A DNA stretch of 26,610 nt from Chitinophagaceae bacterium. Its GTDB lineage: Bacteria; Bacteroidota; Bacteroidia; Chitinophagales; Chitinophagaceae. The notes below the pieces were generated by a model. That model worked only from the letters and a program-made list of their open reading frames with translations. It was not told where the DNA came from and did no database searches. The stretch is from the NCBI GenBank assembly GCA_008080615.1, contig VIKJ01000015.1, positions 1-26,610 on the forward strand. The letters run 5' to 3'. A program made the translations under genes and the position numbers. Shown here piece after piece: positions 1 to 8,621 of this stretch; the stretch's first letter is position 1, and every line of letters begins with the position of its first letter.

Positions 1-2813
1 GAATTGTTTATGCAGGTGAGGGAGAAAATACCATGCGTGGAAATGTAGCCGAAGGCTTGGGTGGTATTTGGAGAAGTGATGATGCAGGTAGAACCTGGCA
101 TAATTTAGGATTAAAAGATGGCCGTCATATTATTCGTATCATCATTCATCCTAGTGATCCCAATACGGTTTGGGTTGCAGTGGTAGGGCATTTGTTTGGG
201 CTCAATGAAGAACGTGGTGTTTTTAAAACAACAGATGGCGGAAAATCATGGAAGAAAACCTTGTATGTAAATAATCAAACGGGTTGTTCCGATTTAGTAA
301 TGGAGCCCGGTAATCCTTCTGTATTTTATGCGGGTATGTGGCGTGTTTTAAGAACACCTTATAGTATGGAAAGCGGCGGTGAAGGAAGTGGTATGTATAA
401 AAGTACAGATGGAGGAGAAACATGGGTATCTATTGCTGGTAAGAAAGGATTACCGAAAGGTGTTTGGGGAATTGTGGGTGTTGCAGTTGCCCCATCCAAT
501 ACGGATAAAATTTTTGCCATCATCGAAAACAAAGATGGTGGATTGTATATGAGTGCTGATGCTGGTGAAACCTGGACCTTGACCAGCAGCGATAATAATA
601 TTCGTCAACGTGCTTGGTATTATAGCAAAGTATTTGTTGATCCTAAAAATGAAAACCTGGTTTATTGCCCCAATGTAGAATTTATGCGTAGTAGAGATGG
701 GGGTAGAACATTTCAATCAATCAACACACCACACGGTGATCACCACGATTTATGGATTGATCCAGAAGATGGAAATAGAATGATTGTTGCAGATGATGGT
801 GGAGCGCAAGTAAGTTTTGATGGAGGTAGTCATTGGAGTACGATGATGAATCAACCTACTGGTCAATTTTATCGAGTGAGTACAGACAATGCAGTTCCGT
901 ATAGAATTTTAGGTGCACAACAAGATAATTCTACGGTGCGCATTAAAAGCAGAACAGCTGGTGCAGGTATTACAGAGAGAGATTGGGAGGTTACTGCTGG
1001 TTCGGAAAGTGGATATGTAGTAGCTGATCCATTAAACCTTGATGTTGTGTATGGTGGTAATTATGGTGGATTGCTTGCTCGTTTAGACCATCGCACTGGA
1101 GAAAATCGTGCCATCAATGTTTGGCCTGATAATCCTATGGGAGCTGGCGCTGATGTACAGAAATATCGTTTCCAATGGAATTTCCCTATTTTCTTTTCAC
1201 CACATAATCCTAAGAAATTATATACAGGAGGCAACCATTTATTTTCTACTGAAAATGAAGGTCAAAGCTGGCAAACCATTAGCCCCGATTTAACTACCAA
1301 CGACAAAAGCAAGCAAGCTTCTAGTGGAGGCCCAATAACTCAAGACAATACTTCGGTAGAATATTATTCTACCATATTTACTGCCACAGAATCTGCTTTA
1401 GAGCAAGATTTACTTTGGACAGGAAGTGATGATGGATTGATTCATGTGAGTAAGGATGGCGGTAAGAATTGGGAAAATGTTACTCCTGTTGAAGCAGGCA
1501 AATGGATGATGTGGAATTGTGTTGAAACAGATCCATTTAAAAAAGGTACGGCCTATTTTGTTGGAACAAAATACAAATCTGATGACTATGCTCCGTATAT
1601 TTTTAAAACAGAAGATTACGGCAAAACTTGGAAGAAAATTACTAATGGAATAAATGCGATGCATTTTACCCGTGCAATGCGTGCAGATAAAAAGAGAGAA
1701 GGATTGCTTTATGCAGGAACAGAGTTTGGAATGTATATTAGTTACGACGGTGGTGCTAATTGGAAATCTTTTCAATTAAACTTGCCTGTAGTTCCTGTTA
1801 CTGATATTACCCTTAAGAACAATGACTTGATCCTTGCAACTCAGGGAAGGTCATTTTGGGTAATTGACGATCTAACCCTTGTTCAGCAAAAAGATGCTGG
1901 TGTAACTTCTAAAAATTTACATGTATTTCCTATAAACGATGCGTATCGTTTAGAAGGTGGAGGCAGACGTGGTAGAAGAGGGCAGGCTAGTGCTGAATCC
2001 AATACAGGGGAAAATCCATTAGCAGGTTCCATTATCAATTATTATCTAAAGGGTGTAACAGATAGTTCTAAAGTTTCCATTACTATTTTTGATAAGGCCA
2101 ACAAGCCAATCAAAACCTTTAGTAAGCAAGCAAAAGAACCTTCAGATAAATTAGACTTTAATGAAGGCATGAATCAATTTGCTTGGGACATGAATTATCC
2201 GCCAGGAGAAAAAACAGATGGTATGATTTTATGGAATGGTGGAATTGGATCTGTAAAAGCTGCGCCAGGCAAATACACGGCAAGGGTGAAATACAACAAT
2301 GATTCAACAGATGTATCCTTTATAATTAAGGCAGATCCTGCTTTTAAAATGACCGAAGCTGATTATGATGCACAGGTAGGATTCTTATTGCAGATCAGAG
2401 ATAAATTTAGCGAAGTACAAAAAGGTATTCAACAGATTAGAACAGTGCGTACACAGATCAATGATTTTGCAGGAAGAATGGATGCTAAAACCAATAAGGA
2501 CATAAAACAAATGGCTGATACAATTACCAAGCAACTTACCAAAGTAGAAGAGGCATTGTATCAAACAAAGTCTAAGAGCGGACAAGACGTGTTGAATTTT
2601 CCTATCAGGCTCAATGATAAATTGGCTGGTCTTTATGGAATCGTTTCTAGCGGTCAAAATCCTCCTAGTAAACAAGCTGTAGAAACTTTTGCCGATTTGG
2701 GTGGGCAAGCTGATGTTCAATTAGCTAAACTTAAAAATATACTAGATACAGATATTAAGCAGTTGAATAAAATGATCAATGAAAAACAAATTCCTGTAAT
2801 AGGAGTTAAATAG
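1..2813 (+). CDS. Secreted Asp-box (BNR/sortilin VPS10-like) beta-propeller protein, 5' end missing
   Basis: The reading frame is open from base 3 to the TAG at 2811-2813, and codons before the first ATG (33) already encode protein, so the true start lies upstream of the window. At least ten Asp-box motifs of the S-x-D-x-G-x-T-W type are visible (SDDAGRTW, TTDGGKSW, STDGGETW, SADAGETW, SRDGGRTF, SFDGGSHW, SKDGGKNW, TEDYGKTW, SYDGGANW and others), each marking a propeller blade. The propeller ends near residue 620 (counted from base 33). A Gly/Arg-rich linker, a beta-rich segment and a helical, probably coiled C-terminal region (about 790-926) follow. This is the architecture of large exported glycosyl-hydrolase-like or sortilin-like proteins of Bacteroidota, whose substrates are mostly unknown. 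The cell location (exported) is inferred from the family because the signal peptide is not in the window. Confidence 0.85.
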   Translation, partial: IVYAGEGENTMRGNVAEGLGGIWRSDDAGRTWHNLGLKDGRHIIRIIIHPSDPNTVWVAVVGHLFGLNEERGVFKTTDGGKSWKKTLYVNNQTGCSDLVMEPGNPSVFYAGMWRVLRTPYSMESGGEGSGMYKSTDGGETWVSIAGKKGLPKGVWGIVGVAVAPSNTDKIFAIIENKDGGLYMSADAGETWTLTSSDNNIRQRAWYYSKVFVDPKNENLVYCPNVEFMRSRDGGRTFQSINTPHGDHHDLWIDPEDGNRMIVADDGGAQVSFDGGSHWSTMMNQPTGQFYRVSTDNAVPYRILGAQQDNSTVRIKSRTAGAGITERDWEVTAGSESGYVVADPLNLDVVYGGNYGGLLARLDHRTGENRAINVWPDNPMGAGADVQKYRFQWNFPIFFSPHNPKKLYTGGNHLFSTENEGQSWQTISPDLTTNDKSKQASSGGPITQDNTSVEYYSTIFTATESALEQDLLWTGSDDGLIHVSKDGGKNWENVTPVEAGKWMMWNCVETDPFKKGTAYFVGTKYKSDDYAPYIFKTEDYGKTWKKITNGINAMHFTRAMRADKKREGLLYAGTEFGMYISYDGGANWKSFQLNLPVVPVTDITLKNNDLILATQGRSFWVIDDLTLVQQKDAGVTSKNLHVFPINDAYRLEGGGRRGRRGQASAESNTGENPLAGSIINYYLKGVTDSSKVSITIFDKANKPIKTFSKQAKEPSDKLDFNEGMNQFAWDMNYPPGEKTDGMILWNGGIGSVKAAPGKYTARVKYNNDSTDVSFIIKADPAFKMTEADYDAQVGFLLQIRDKFSEVQKGIQQIRTVRTQINDFAGRMDAKTNKDIKQMADTITKQLTKVEEALYQTKSKSGQDVLNFPIRLNDKLAGLYGIVSSGQNPPSKQAVETFADLGGQADVQLAKLKNILDTDIKQLNKMINEKQIPVIGVK

Positions 2814-2836
2814 TTGAATCTATAATTCAATTATTT

Positions 2837-2873
2837 AAACTGCCACAGTAATATTACTGTGGCAGTTTTTTTT
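2837..2873 (+). terminator. Rho-independent terminator with a 32-base perfect palindrome
   Basis: Bases 2837-2852 (ending CCACAGTAAT) are perfectly complementary to 2853-2868, with no spacer, so the hairpin must open a few central A/T pairs as its loop. Eight T residues follow at 2866-2873. It sits 23 bases after the stop of the Asp-box gene and ends on the stop codon of the convergent DUF5916 gene. The T-run favours the plus strand. A palindrome could also act for the minus-strand gene, but that side has only a short, broken T-run. Confidence 0.85.
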
Positions 2874-5091
2874 ATAAGTTAAGCCAATAGTTTAATTTAA
2901 ATACCAAGGCCCTATTTCTGCTTTTGAAAAATGGATCGGTGTAATAATTATCAGTATACACTAAAAATAAATCACTCATTGGTTTAAAGCGATATTGTAA
3001 TCTGCTATTGATATTGATATTATTGCGTTGGGTGTTGTATTGAAAGAATGTGGTCCAGAATAATTTGGTAGAAAAATTAATTTCTGTGCGTTGCGCAATC
3101 AAGAATAATTCAGTTGAGCTGTATGTTAAAGGGAAGTCTAATTTATTGTATTGAAAATTAAGATTGAAAGTAAGATTAGGTAATTTTCTTAATGTAATAC
3201 CGGTACTTAAACTGGTATTGGTTCCATTGTAAAAACCTCCATAGCCTCCATTAATAGTGAAACTCACTTTTTTTCTAAAGTCCGATTTATAACCTGCATT
3301 GATACCATTATAGTTGTAAATGCCTATTGGTAAAGGTGTTGCACCTGTAAATGAAATGGGATAGAGCAAGTGCACTTCTGTATTGCTCATTTCAATATTA
3401 ACGTTGGTAGTACTTCTAAATTGAGAATTCCAGCCAATATTGGTATTGCGCTCATTCAAACTATTGTCTGGGTTAAATACGATGTAATTGTTTGCCTCCA
3501 AATTGTAATTAATAATAGCGCCCTTCTTAGGAATAATGCGATATTTTACTTCAGAATATACATGTTTAAAACCAACTCTGATGAGCGTATCTCTAGCTGC
3601 ATCATAGTTTTGAATGCGCTCAATAAAGCCCATATCGGTATAATAATTAGTGCCTACATTGGTAAGATCAAGTACAAAACTTAGGTTCCTTGAATTGTAG
3701 CTGGTACCGGCACTATAGTAATTATTATCAGTTGAAATAGTGGGTTTAACAGAATGATGAAAAGTAGCCCATGCTCCCCATTTTCCCTCCAAGTCGGAAT
3801 AATTAAATTCAATTCCTGCATTGCGAGAATAAGCTGCCAATGGATCTTTTTGTTTTTCAGCCTCTGTTAAAAAACTTTGTCTATTTAAAAAGTAGCCCTT
3901 TATTACTGAACGTTTCAAAATTCTTTGCTCTACGGATAGTGCACCATAATTTTCGGGGGAGTAATCTCCTTTTCTGCCCGTTTGCATATTCATAAATCCT
4001 AGCCTGGTATTCTTGGCAATATTACCGGTAACCCTTGCTCCAAATAAAATGGGTATTCTGTTGCCATTGGCATCTAACCCAATTCTCCTAGAATAAAATG
4101 GACGAATAGGATCAATACCATAGGAAGAGAAAAGATCTGCATTTTCTAAGAAGAAAGTTCTACGTTCTGGAAAGAAAATATTAAAACGAGTTAAGTTAGT
4201 GACTTGTTGATCTACTTCTATCTGCGAAAAATCTGGGTTAACTGTAAGGTCTAAATTAAGGGAAGAAGTTAATCCAATCTTTGCATCAAAGCCCGCATTG
4301 GGTGTAGCTTTGATGGGTTGACCATTTTGATTGTCTTGATCTAATTGATTGGTAATAAAGGGAACCAATACTGCATTGGTGCCTGGTTTTGGTGGCGCAT
4401 CATCCCAAATGAGTGAACCTGTATAACCCAAATCGTAGGAAGGAAAATTCACAGGAAGATTGGTCCAAGTAGCATATTCATTTGTTTTTGTATCCACTCT
4501 TAAAAAGTTGATACCCCAAACTTTTTTATCTGCCGAGTATCTCAAGGTTTTAAAAGGGATAGCAATTTCTGCTACCCATTTATCGGCATACCTTTTTGTT
4601 TCAGAAAACCATTTTTGATCCCAGCTAAAATTTAATCCATTACCACTATTGGCGTTCAGTTGTTCTTCACTTTGTGCATTAAATGCATTTACAATAAAGA
4701 AAAATCCATTGTTTCGGGTGTTAATTGGATCTATAATAACTGCTATACAATCATTTCCATCATGCCCAAAATCTCTTTTTAAACTTTGAATGAACACTTT
4801 GCCGCTGTCGTAAGCTGTGTAGGATAAGTACAAATATTTTTCATCATAAGCCGTTCGCACTTCAGTTTTACGAGTAGCTTTATTTTTATCATCTGGGTAT
4901 TTTTGCCAAAACGATGTAGCTTTTTCTGCAGTAGACCAAATGGGCTCATCTAGTACCCCGTCAATTTTAACAGCGGCATTGGTTCTGCTAATATGCAACT
5001 GATAATCTTTTTGAAATGCTTCACCGTTTCTTACTTGCGCAGATGCTATAGTTGAAACAAGCAATAAAAATAGGGAGGCAATTAATTTCAT
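2872..5091 (-). CDS. DUF5916 outer-membrane-type protein with N-terminal CBM9-like domain
   Basis: This is a 739-residue protein if started at the ATG at 5091, chosen because it opens directly with a classical signal peptide (MKLIASL..., hydrophobic core, cut near ASA-Q at residue 19). A longer reading frame to 5166 would put 25 unlikely residues before it. Residues about 30-220 look like the carbohydrate-binding family 9 / DOMON-like domain, with the opening KIDGVLDEPIW. The rest matches the DUF5916 pattern, with FFPERRTFFLEN near the middle, followed by many alternating hydrophobic/aromatic beta strands and a terminal aromatic stretch (NYWLNL), as in a beta-barrel. The function of the family is unknown; an outer-membrane role is inference. 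It converges on the Asp-box gene. Confidence 0.85.
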   Translation of the reverse strand: MKLIASLFLLLVSTIASAQVRNGEAFQKDYQLHISRTNAAVKIDGVLDEPIWSTAEKATSFWQKYPDDKNKATRKTEVRTAYDEKYLYLSYTAYDSGKVFIQSLKRDFGHDGNDCIAVIIDPINTRNNGFFFIVNAFNAQSEEQLNANSGNGLNFSWDQKWFSETKRYADKWVAEIAIPFKTLRYSADKKVWGINFLRVDTKTNEYATWTNLPVNFPSYDLGYTGSLIWDDAPPKPGTNAVLVPFITNQLDQDNQNGQPIKATPNAGFDAKIGLTSSLNLDLTVNPDFSQIEVDQQVTNLTRFNIFFPERRTFFLENADLFSSYGIDPIRPFYSRRIGLDANGNRIPILFGARVTGNIAKNTRLGFMNMQTGRKGDYSPENYGALSVEQRILKRSVIKGYFLNRQSFLTEAEKQKDPLAAYSRNAGIEFNYSDLEGKWGAWATFHHSVKPTISTDNNYYSAGTSYNSRNLSFVLDLTNVGTNYYTDMGFIERIQNYDAARDTLIRVGFKHVYSEVKYRIIPKKGAIINYNLEANNYIVFNPDNSLNERNTNIGWNSQFRSTTNVNIEMSNTEVHLLYPISFTGATPLPIGIYNYNGINAGYKSDFRKKVSFTINGGYGGFYNGTNTSLSTGITLRKLPNLTFNLNFQYNKLDFPLTYSSTELFLIAQRTEINFSTKLFWTTFFQYNTQRNNININSRLQYRFKPMSDLFLVYTDNYYTDPFFKSRNRALVFKLNYWLNL

Positions 5092-5161
5092 AATGATTAC
5101 TAAGGCGAATTCTCTAAAAGCAGATAACTGGGCGAAATTGCAGGAAATGCTGATTTGTTGA

Positions 5162-5200
5162 ACCATTTACTATACAAATGGTATAAACGCTATATAAGCG
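5162..5200. repeat. Two small inverted repeats between trmD and the DUF5916 gene
   Basis: ACCATTT (5162-5168) and AAATGGT (5176-5182) form a 7-base stem with a 7-base loop. CGCT (5188-5191) and AGCG (5197-5200) form a second 4-base stem with a 5-base loop. They lie just after the trmD remnant and before the DUF5916 start, both read on the minus strand. They could form a weak terminator for the trmD run or be part of the DUF5916 leader. Neither has a long T-run. Confidence 0.4.
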
Positions 5201-5208
5201 ACAATAAA

Positions 5209-5813
5209 TTAGTCTTTTAATAGATCTGGCCGCCTTTCTTTGGTTCTTTCCACCGATTGCTCGTACCGCCATTCTTCTACTTTTTTAGGGTCTCCTTGTA
5301 ATAAGATGGCTGGAACTTCAGCGCCTCTAAAATTTGCTGGCCGGGTATACACGGGCGGGGCCAGTAAATTATCTTGAAATGAATCGGTTAAGGCAGAAGT
5401 TTCATCGCTTAAAACACCGGGAATTAATCTGCCGATTGAATCTACCAGCACAGCTGCAGCAAGCTCTCCTCCACTTAACACATAATCTCCAATGGAAATT
5501 TCCATCGTTACAAATTGTTTTCTGATGCGCTCATCAATTCCTTTATAGTGCCCACAAATAATTAATAAATTTCCTTTCAATGAAAGTTGATTGGCCGCTT
5601 GTTGTGTAAACCTGCTTCCATCAATACCATTCCTGCTCCTCCACCATAAGGATAATCATCTACCTGTGCATGTTTATTGATGGCCCATTTGCGCAAGTTA
5701 TGTGTACTTACTTTTAGTAAGCCCTTTTCTTGAGCACGTTTCATTATGCTATGGCTAAAAGGGCCTTCTAGTAATTCGGGTACAACAGTAATAATATCAA
5801 TGGTCATGCTCAT
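5209..5813 (-). pseudogene. trmD: trmD, tRNA (guanine-N1)-methyltransferase, broken by an out-of-frame deletion
   Basis: TrmD makes m1G at position 37 of tRNAs and prevents frameshifting. The N-terminal half (5813 to about 5619) is normal, with the start MTIDIITV and the YPYGGGAGM motif at residues 55-62. The C-terminal half (about 5622 to 5209) is also normal: FTQQAANQLSLKGN, CGHYKGIDER, EISIGDYVLSGGE, DETSALTDSFQDN and the end RRPDLL. They are in different frames. Compared with family spacing, about 25 residues are missing between GMVLM and DGSRFTQ, and frame arithmetic gives a deletion of 3n+1 bases, about 79. The junction lies in TTGATGGA, where both halves can claim TGATG. The frame runs into TGA at 5577-5579. 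The lost stretch includes part of the SAM-binding region. It starts 9 bases after the S4-protein stop, so it is the last gene of that run. Identity is certain; whether the lesion is biological is not. Confidence 0.85.
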
Positions 5814-5822
5814 GAATACAAT

Positions 5823-6209
5823 TTATTCCATAAAATCGCCCAATTCTCTTCTGTCTTTTTTGGTAGGGCGGCCCACTTTACTCAAGCGCTTTCCTGTATT
5901 AAAACTAGCCGACTGAAATTGAATGCGATCAAGTTCTGCTTCAGGAGTGATGTCTATATAATGTTTGATGGCTTCAGGATATTGTACTCGAGTATGCAAT
6001 AGCCCAGTTACTTTAATCAACCATTTTTTTGCTTCTGTTTTAACTTCATACTCATCGCCAATTGCAACAACTCTAGATGCTTTTACCGAGTCTCCGTTTA
6101 ATTTTACTTTCCCTTTACTGCACGCATCTCCTGCCTGGCTTCTTGTTTTAAACAAACGAATGGCCCAGAGGTATTTATCAATACGAAGTTTCTCTTTTTC
6201 TATAGCCAT
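5823..6209 (-). CDS. S4-domain RNA-binding protein, HslR/Hsp15-like
   Basis: This 128-residue basic protein opens with an S4 RNA-binding fold at about residues 9-65 (RIDKYLWAIRLFKTRSQA, then VKLNGDSVKASRVVAIGDEYEV). The Lys/Arg-rich tail ends in GRPTKKDRREL. This layout matches the Hsp15/HslR family. In E. coli that protein binds 50S subunits carrying stalled nascent chains and helps recycle them. The length is close to the family norm (about 130). It lies 20 bases after the M20 peptidase and 9 bases before trmD, probably in one transcript. A ribosome or tRNA link with trmD is plausible but inferred. Confidence 0.88.
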   Translation of the reverse strand: MAIEKEKLRIDKYLWAIRLFKTRSQAGDACSKGKVKLNGDSVKASRVVAIGDEYEVKTEAKKWLIKVTGLLHTRVQYPEAIKHYIDITPEAELDRIQFQSASFNTGKRLSKVGRPTKKDRRELGDFME

Positions 6210-6229
6210 ATTTTTACAACGCTATATTA

Positions 6230-7600
6230 TTAAGCATTCATTTCAGCAAAATAATGATGGAAATAAGGAATGGTTTCAATGCCCTTATAAAAATTCACCA
6301 ATTCGTATTTTTCGTTAGGACTATGCAGGTTATCACTGTCTAATCCAAATCCAAGGAATACAATTTTTAAGCCCAATTCTTTTTCGAATAAAGCACAAAT
6401 AGGAATACTGCCTCCTCCACGAACAGGTATAGGGTCTTTTCCAAATGTTGCATGAATGGCTTTGGCTGCTGCTTTGTACGCAATAGAATCAATAGGAGTC
6501 ATATAAGGCTCTCCACCATGATGTTCTGAAGCTTTAACCGTAACGCCAGCAGGAGCAATCGATTTAAAATAGTTCAATAATTTTTCGGTAATGATTACAG
6601 AAGATTGATTGGGTACCAAACGAGCAGATATTTTAGCAAATGCTTTAGAAGGTAAAACTGTTTTGGCTCCTTCTCCTGTATAACCTCCCCAAATACCATT
6701 TACTTCTATTGTGGGGCGTATACCGGTTCTTTCATTGGTAGTAAAACCTTTCTCTCCCCACAATGTACTTACGCCTAAATCGGTTTTGTATTCATTTTCA
6801 TCAAAAGGAGCTTCGGCCATTTTAGCACGCTCTGTATCGGTTGATGCTACTACATCGTCATAAAAACCTGGAATGGTAATATGGTTGTTTTCATCATGAC
6901 AAGACGCAATCATTTTTGCTAAAATGGTGATGGGGTTTGCAACAGCGCCACCATAAACACCACTGTGTAAATCTCTGTTAGGGCCTGTAACTTCTACTTC
7001 AATATAGCTTAATCCACGAACACCAATATCTATAGAAGGCGTATCCATACTTAACATAGAAGTATCGCTGATTAAAATCACATCTGCTTTTAATAATGCT
7101 TTATTATTTTTTACAAATGTGGCCAAGTTAGGGCTGCCGATCTCTTCTTCACCTTCAATTAAAAACTTGATATTGGTTGGGGCAGAATTGGTTTTGGTAA
7201 ATGTTTCCAAGGCCTTCACATGCATATAAAACTGTCCCTTATCATCGGCAGAACCACGCGCAAAAATTTTACCGTCTTTAATTACTGGTTCAAATGGTCC
7301 GCTATTCCATAGTTCAATAGGATCGGCAGGTTGCACATCATAATGGCCATATACCAACACGGTTGGTTTAGATGGATCCACAATTTTTTCGGCGTATACT
7401 ATGGGATGACCTTCTGTAGGATAAATAGTAACGATATCTGCCCCTGCTTCTAATAAACGGGCTTTTACAGCTTCGGCACAGTTAAGCATATCGGGTTTAT
7501 GTTCACTTCTTGCACTAACGCTAGGGATGCGCAATAAATCTAATAATTCGTTTAAAAAACGGTCTTTATGTTGTTCTTGGTATTCTTTCCAAACTTTCAT
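6230..7600 (-). CDS. M20 family dipeptidase (zinc metallopeptidase)
   Basis: This 456-residue, apparently cytoplasmic protein has no signal peptide. The M20 metal and catalytic residues are visible in order: YGHYDVQP (H86 ligand, D88 catalytic helper), GSADDKGQ (bridging Asp, 119-120), EGEEEIGS (catalytic Glu and metal Glu, 152-153), ISDTSM (metal Asp) and a late LHSPNEKYEL (metal His). A dimerisation domain is inserted between about residues 195 and 340. The best comparison is with bacterial relatives of carnosinase/CNDP-type dipeptidases, which cleave short peptides. Exact substrates cannot be told. It sits 27 bases after the CDF transporter stop in the same minus-strand run, which could reflect metal supply, but that is speculation. 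Confidence 0.9.
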   Translation of the reverse strand: MKVWKEYQEQHKDRFLNELLDLLRIPSVSARSEHKPDMLNCAEAVKARLLEAGADIVTIYPTEGHPIVYAEKIVDPSKPTVLVYGHYDVQPADPIELWNSGPFEPVIKDGKIFARGSADDKGQFYMHVKALETFTKTNSAPTNIKFLIEGEEEIGSPNLATFVKNNKALLKADVILISDTSMLSMDTPSIDIGVRGLSYIEVEVTGPNRDLHSGVYGGAVANPITILAKMIASCHDENNHITIPGFYDDVVASTDTERAKMAEAPFDENEYKTDLGVSTLWGEKGFTTNERTGIRPTIEVNGIWGGYTGEGAKTVLPSKAFAKISARLVPNQSSVIITEKLLNYFKSIAPAGVTVKASEHHGGEPYMTPIDSIAYKAAAKAIHATFGKDPIPVRGGGSIPICALFEKELGLKIVFLGFGLDSDNLHSPNEKYELVNFYKGIETIPYFHHYFAEMNA

Positions 7601-7627
7601 TGTATAAATTTTAAATAGGGATGCAAG

Positions 7628-8518
7628 TTACAGAATTTTAACAGCCATTCTATGTTTCTCATTGGATACTAAATTCTCCATGGTCCAGTTCAGCCTCGAT
7701 TCAAAAGCATGCTGGCGCACTGTACAATCTGCTTTTGTACAAATGGCGCAACTGAATTCCAAACATCCATCTGTATGTACAAAAAGTTCTATAGCATCTC
7801 CAAACTGGGTTTTGATGAGGTCGGATAATAAATCTATTTCTTTATGCGCTTCATGAACATTTAAATACCATGGAAGTGTGATATGACAATCTATATGCAA
7901 TAGCTCGCCATATTTAATTACACGTCTAAGAATGGTATAGCCATTGTACATAATCCATATACTCATAGCAATGGCAATCGCTTTATCTAACCAGTATATT
8001 TTAGTAAAATAAATTAATGTTACTGCTGCGAGAACGCCCAATGTAGAGTAGGTATCTATTTGCAAATGCTTTCCACTAGATTCTAGTGCAAGCGAGTTAT
8101 TTTTTTTGCCAATGCGGATGCAATAGGCGCCCGCTAAATAATTTACCAATGCAGTAATGGCAACCAGCCAAATTCCTTGGTCTAATTTTTTTACCTGCAC
8201 GTTATCCAGCATATTTAAAATGGTTTCATAAATAATCATGATACCTGCTGCAATCACCAAACTGCCTTCTGCTGCTGCAGAAACAAATTCGGCTTTTCCA
8301 TGTCCGTATGGATGGTCATTGTCTCTAGGCTTTGCTGCAACATATAAACTATATAGCCCAATAAATCCGGCAATGATATTTACGATACTTTCTAAGGCAT
8401 CTGATAAAATAGCCATCGATGCGGTTAGATAGTAAGCAGTTATTTTAATAGTAAAGAGCAATACACTTAGAACGGTCACCCATTTTTGTATGGTGTAATT
8501 TTGTAATCCCTTATTCAT
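7628..8518 (-). CDS. Cation diffusion facilitator (CDF) metal transporter
   Basis: This 296-residue inner-membrane protein has about six hydrophobic segments in its first 200 residues. The transport site is suggested by D40/E43 in the second membrane segment (ILSDALES) and the pair H151/D155 (HLQID) in the fifth, the usual H-x3-D of zinc/iron/manganese exporters. The loop DNDHPYGHGKAE is the family signature after segment two. The cytoplasmic tail (about 205-296) is the usual dimerisation domain, but it carries four cysteines (C252, C257, C260, C265) that could form an extra metal site. It is the first gene of the run leading to trmD; the divergent glycosyltransferase starts 103 bases away. 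The metal transported is not predictable from this alone. Confidence 0.9.
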   Translation of the reverse strand: MNKGLQNYTIQKWVTVLSVLLFTIKITAYYLTASMAILSDALESIVNIIAGFIGLYSLYVAAKPRDNDHPYGHGKAEFVSAAAEGSLVIAAGIMIIYETILNMLDNVQVKKLDQGIWLVAITALVNYLAGAYCIRIGKKNNSLALESSGKHLQIDTYSTLGVLAAVTLIYFTKIYWLDKAIAIAMSIWIMYNGYTILRRVIKYGELLHIDCHITLPWYLNVHEAHKEIDLLSDLIKTQFGDAIELFVHTDGCLEFSCAICTKADCTVRQHAFESRLNWTMENLVSNEKHRMAVKIL

Positions 8519-8621
8519 ATTTGTTGCATTTGAACAAAGATGAGTGGTTTACCCTTAATTTTAGCAATCAAAATGGTTCAATCTACCTAATTCAATGAAT
8601 TGAAAAAAATAGTTATACTGA

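Noticed and set aside
5092..5166. N-terminal extension of the DUF5916 protein to an ATG at 5166
   Set aside because: The internal ATG at 5091 opens directly with a signal peptide; 25 extra residues would bury it, and they overlap a small inverted repeat.
5577..5813. trmD explained by programmed frameshifting
   Set aside because: A shift would join the frames but could not restore the roughly 25 missing residues, and no slippery site is needed to explain the junction.
8519..8621. Promoter for the CDF transporter at plus 8535-8542 (CATCTTTG on the minus strand)
   Set aside because: Only the -7-like part fits and no TTTG lies at the right spacing; too weak to annotate.
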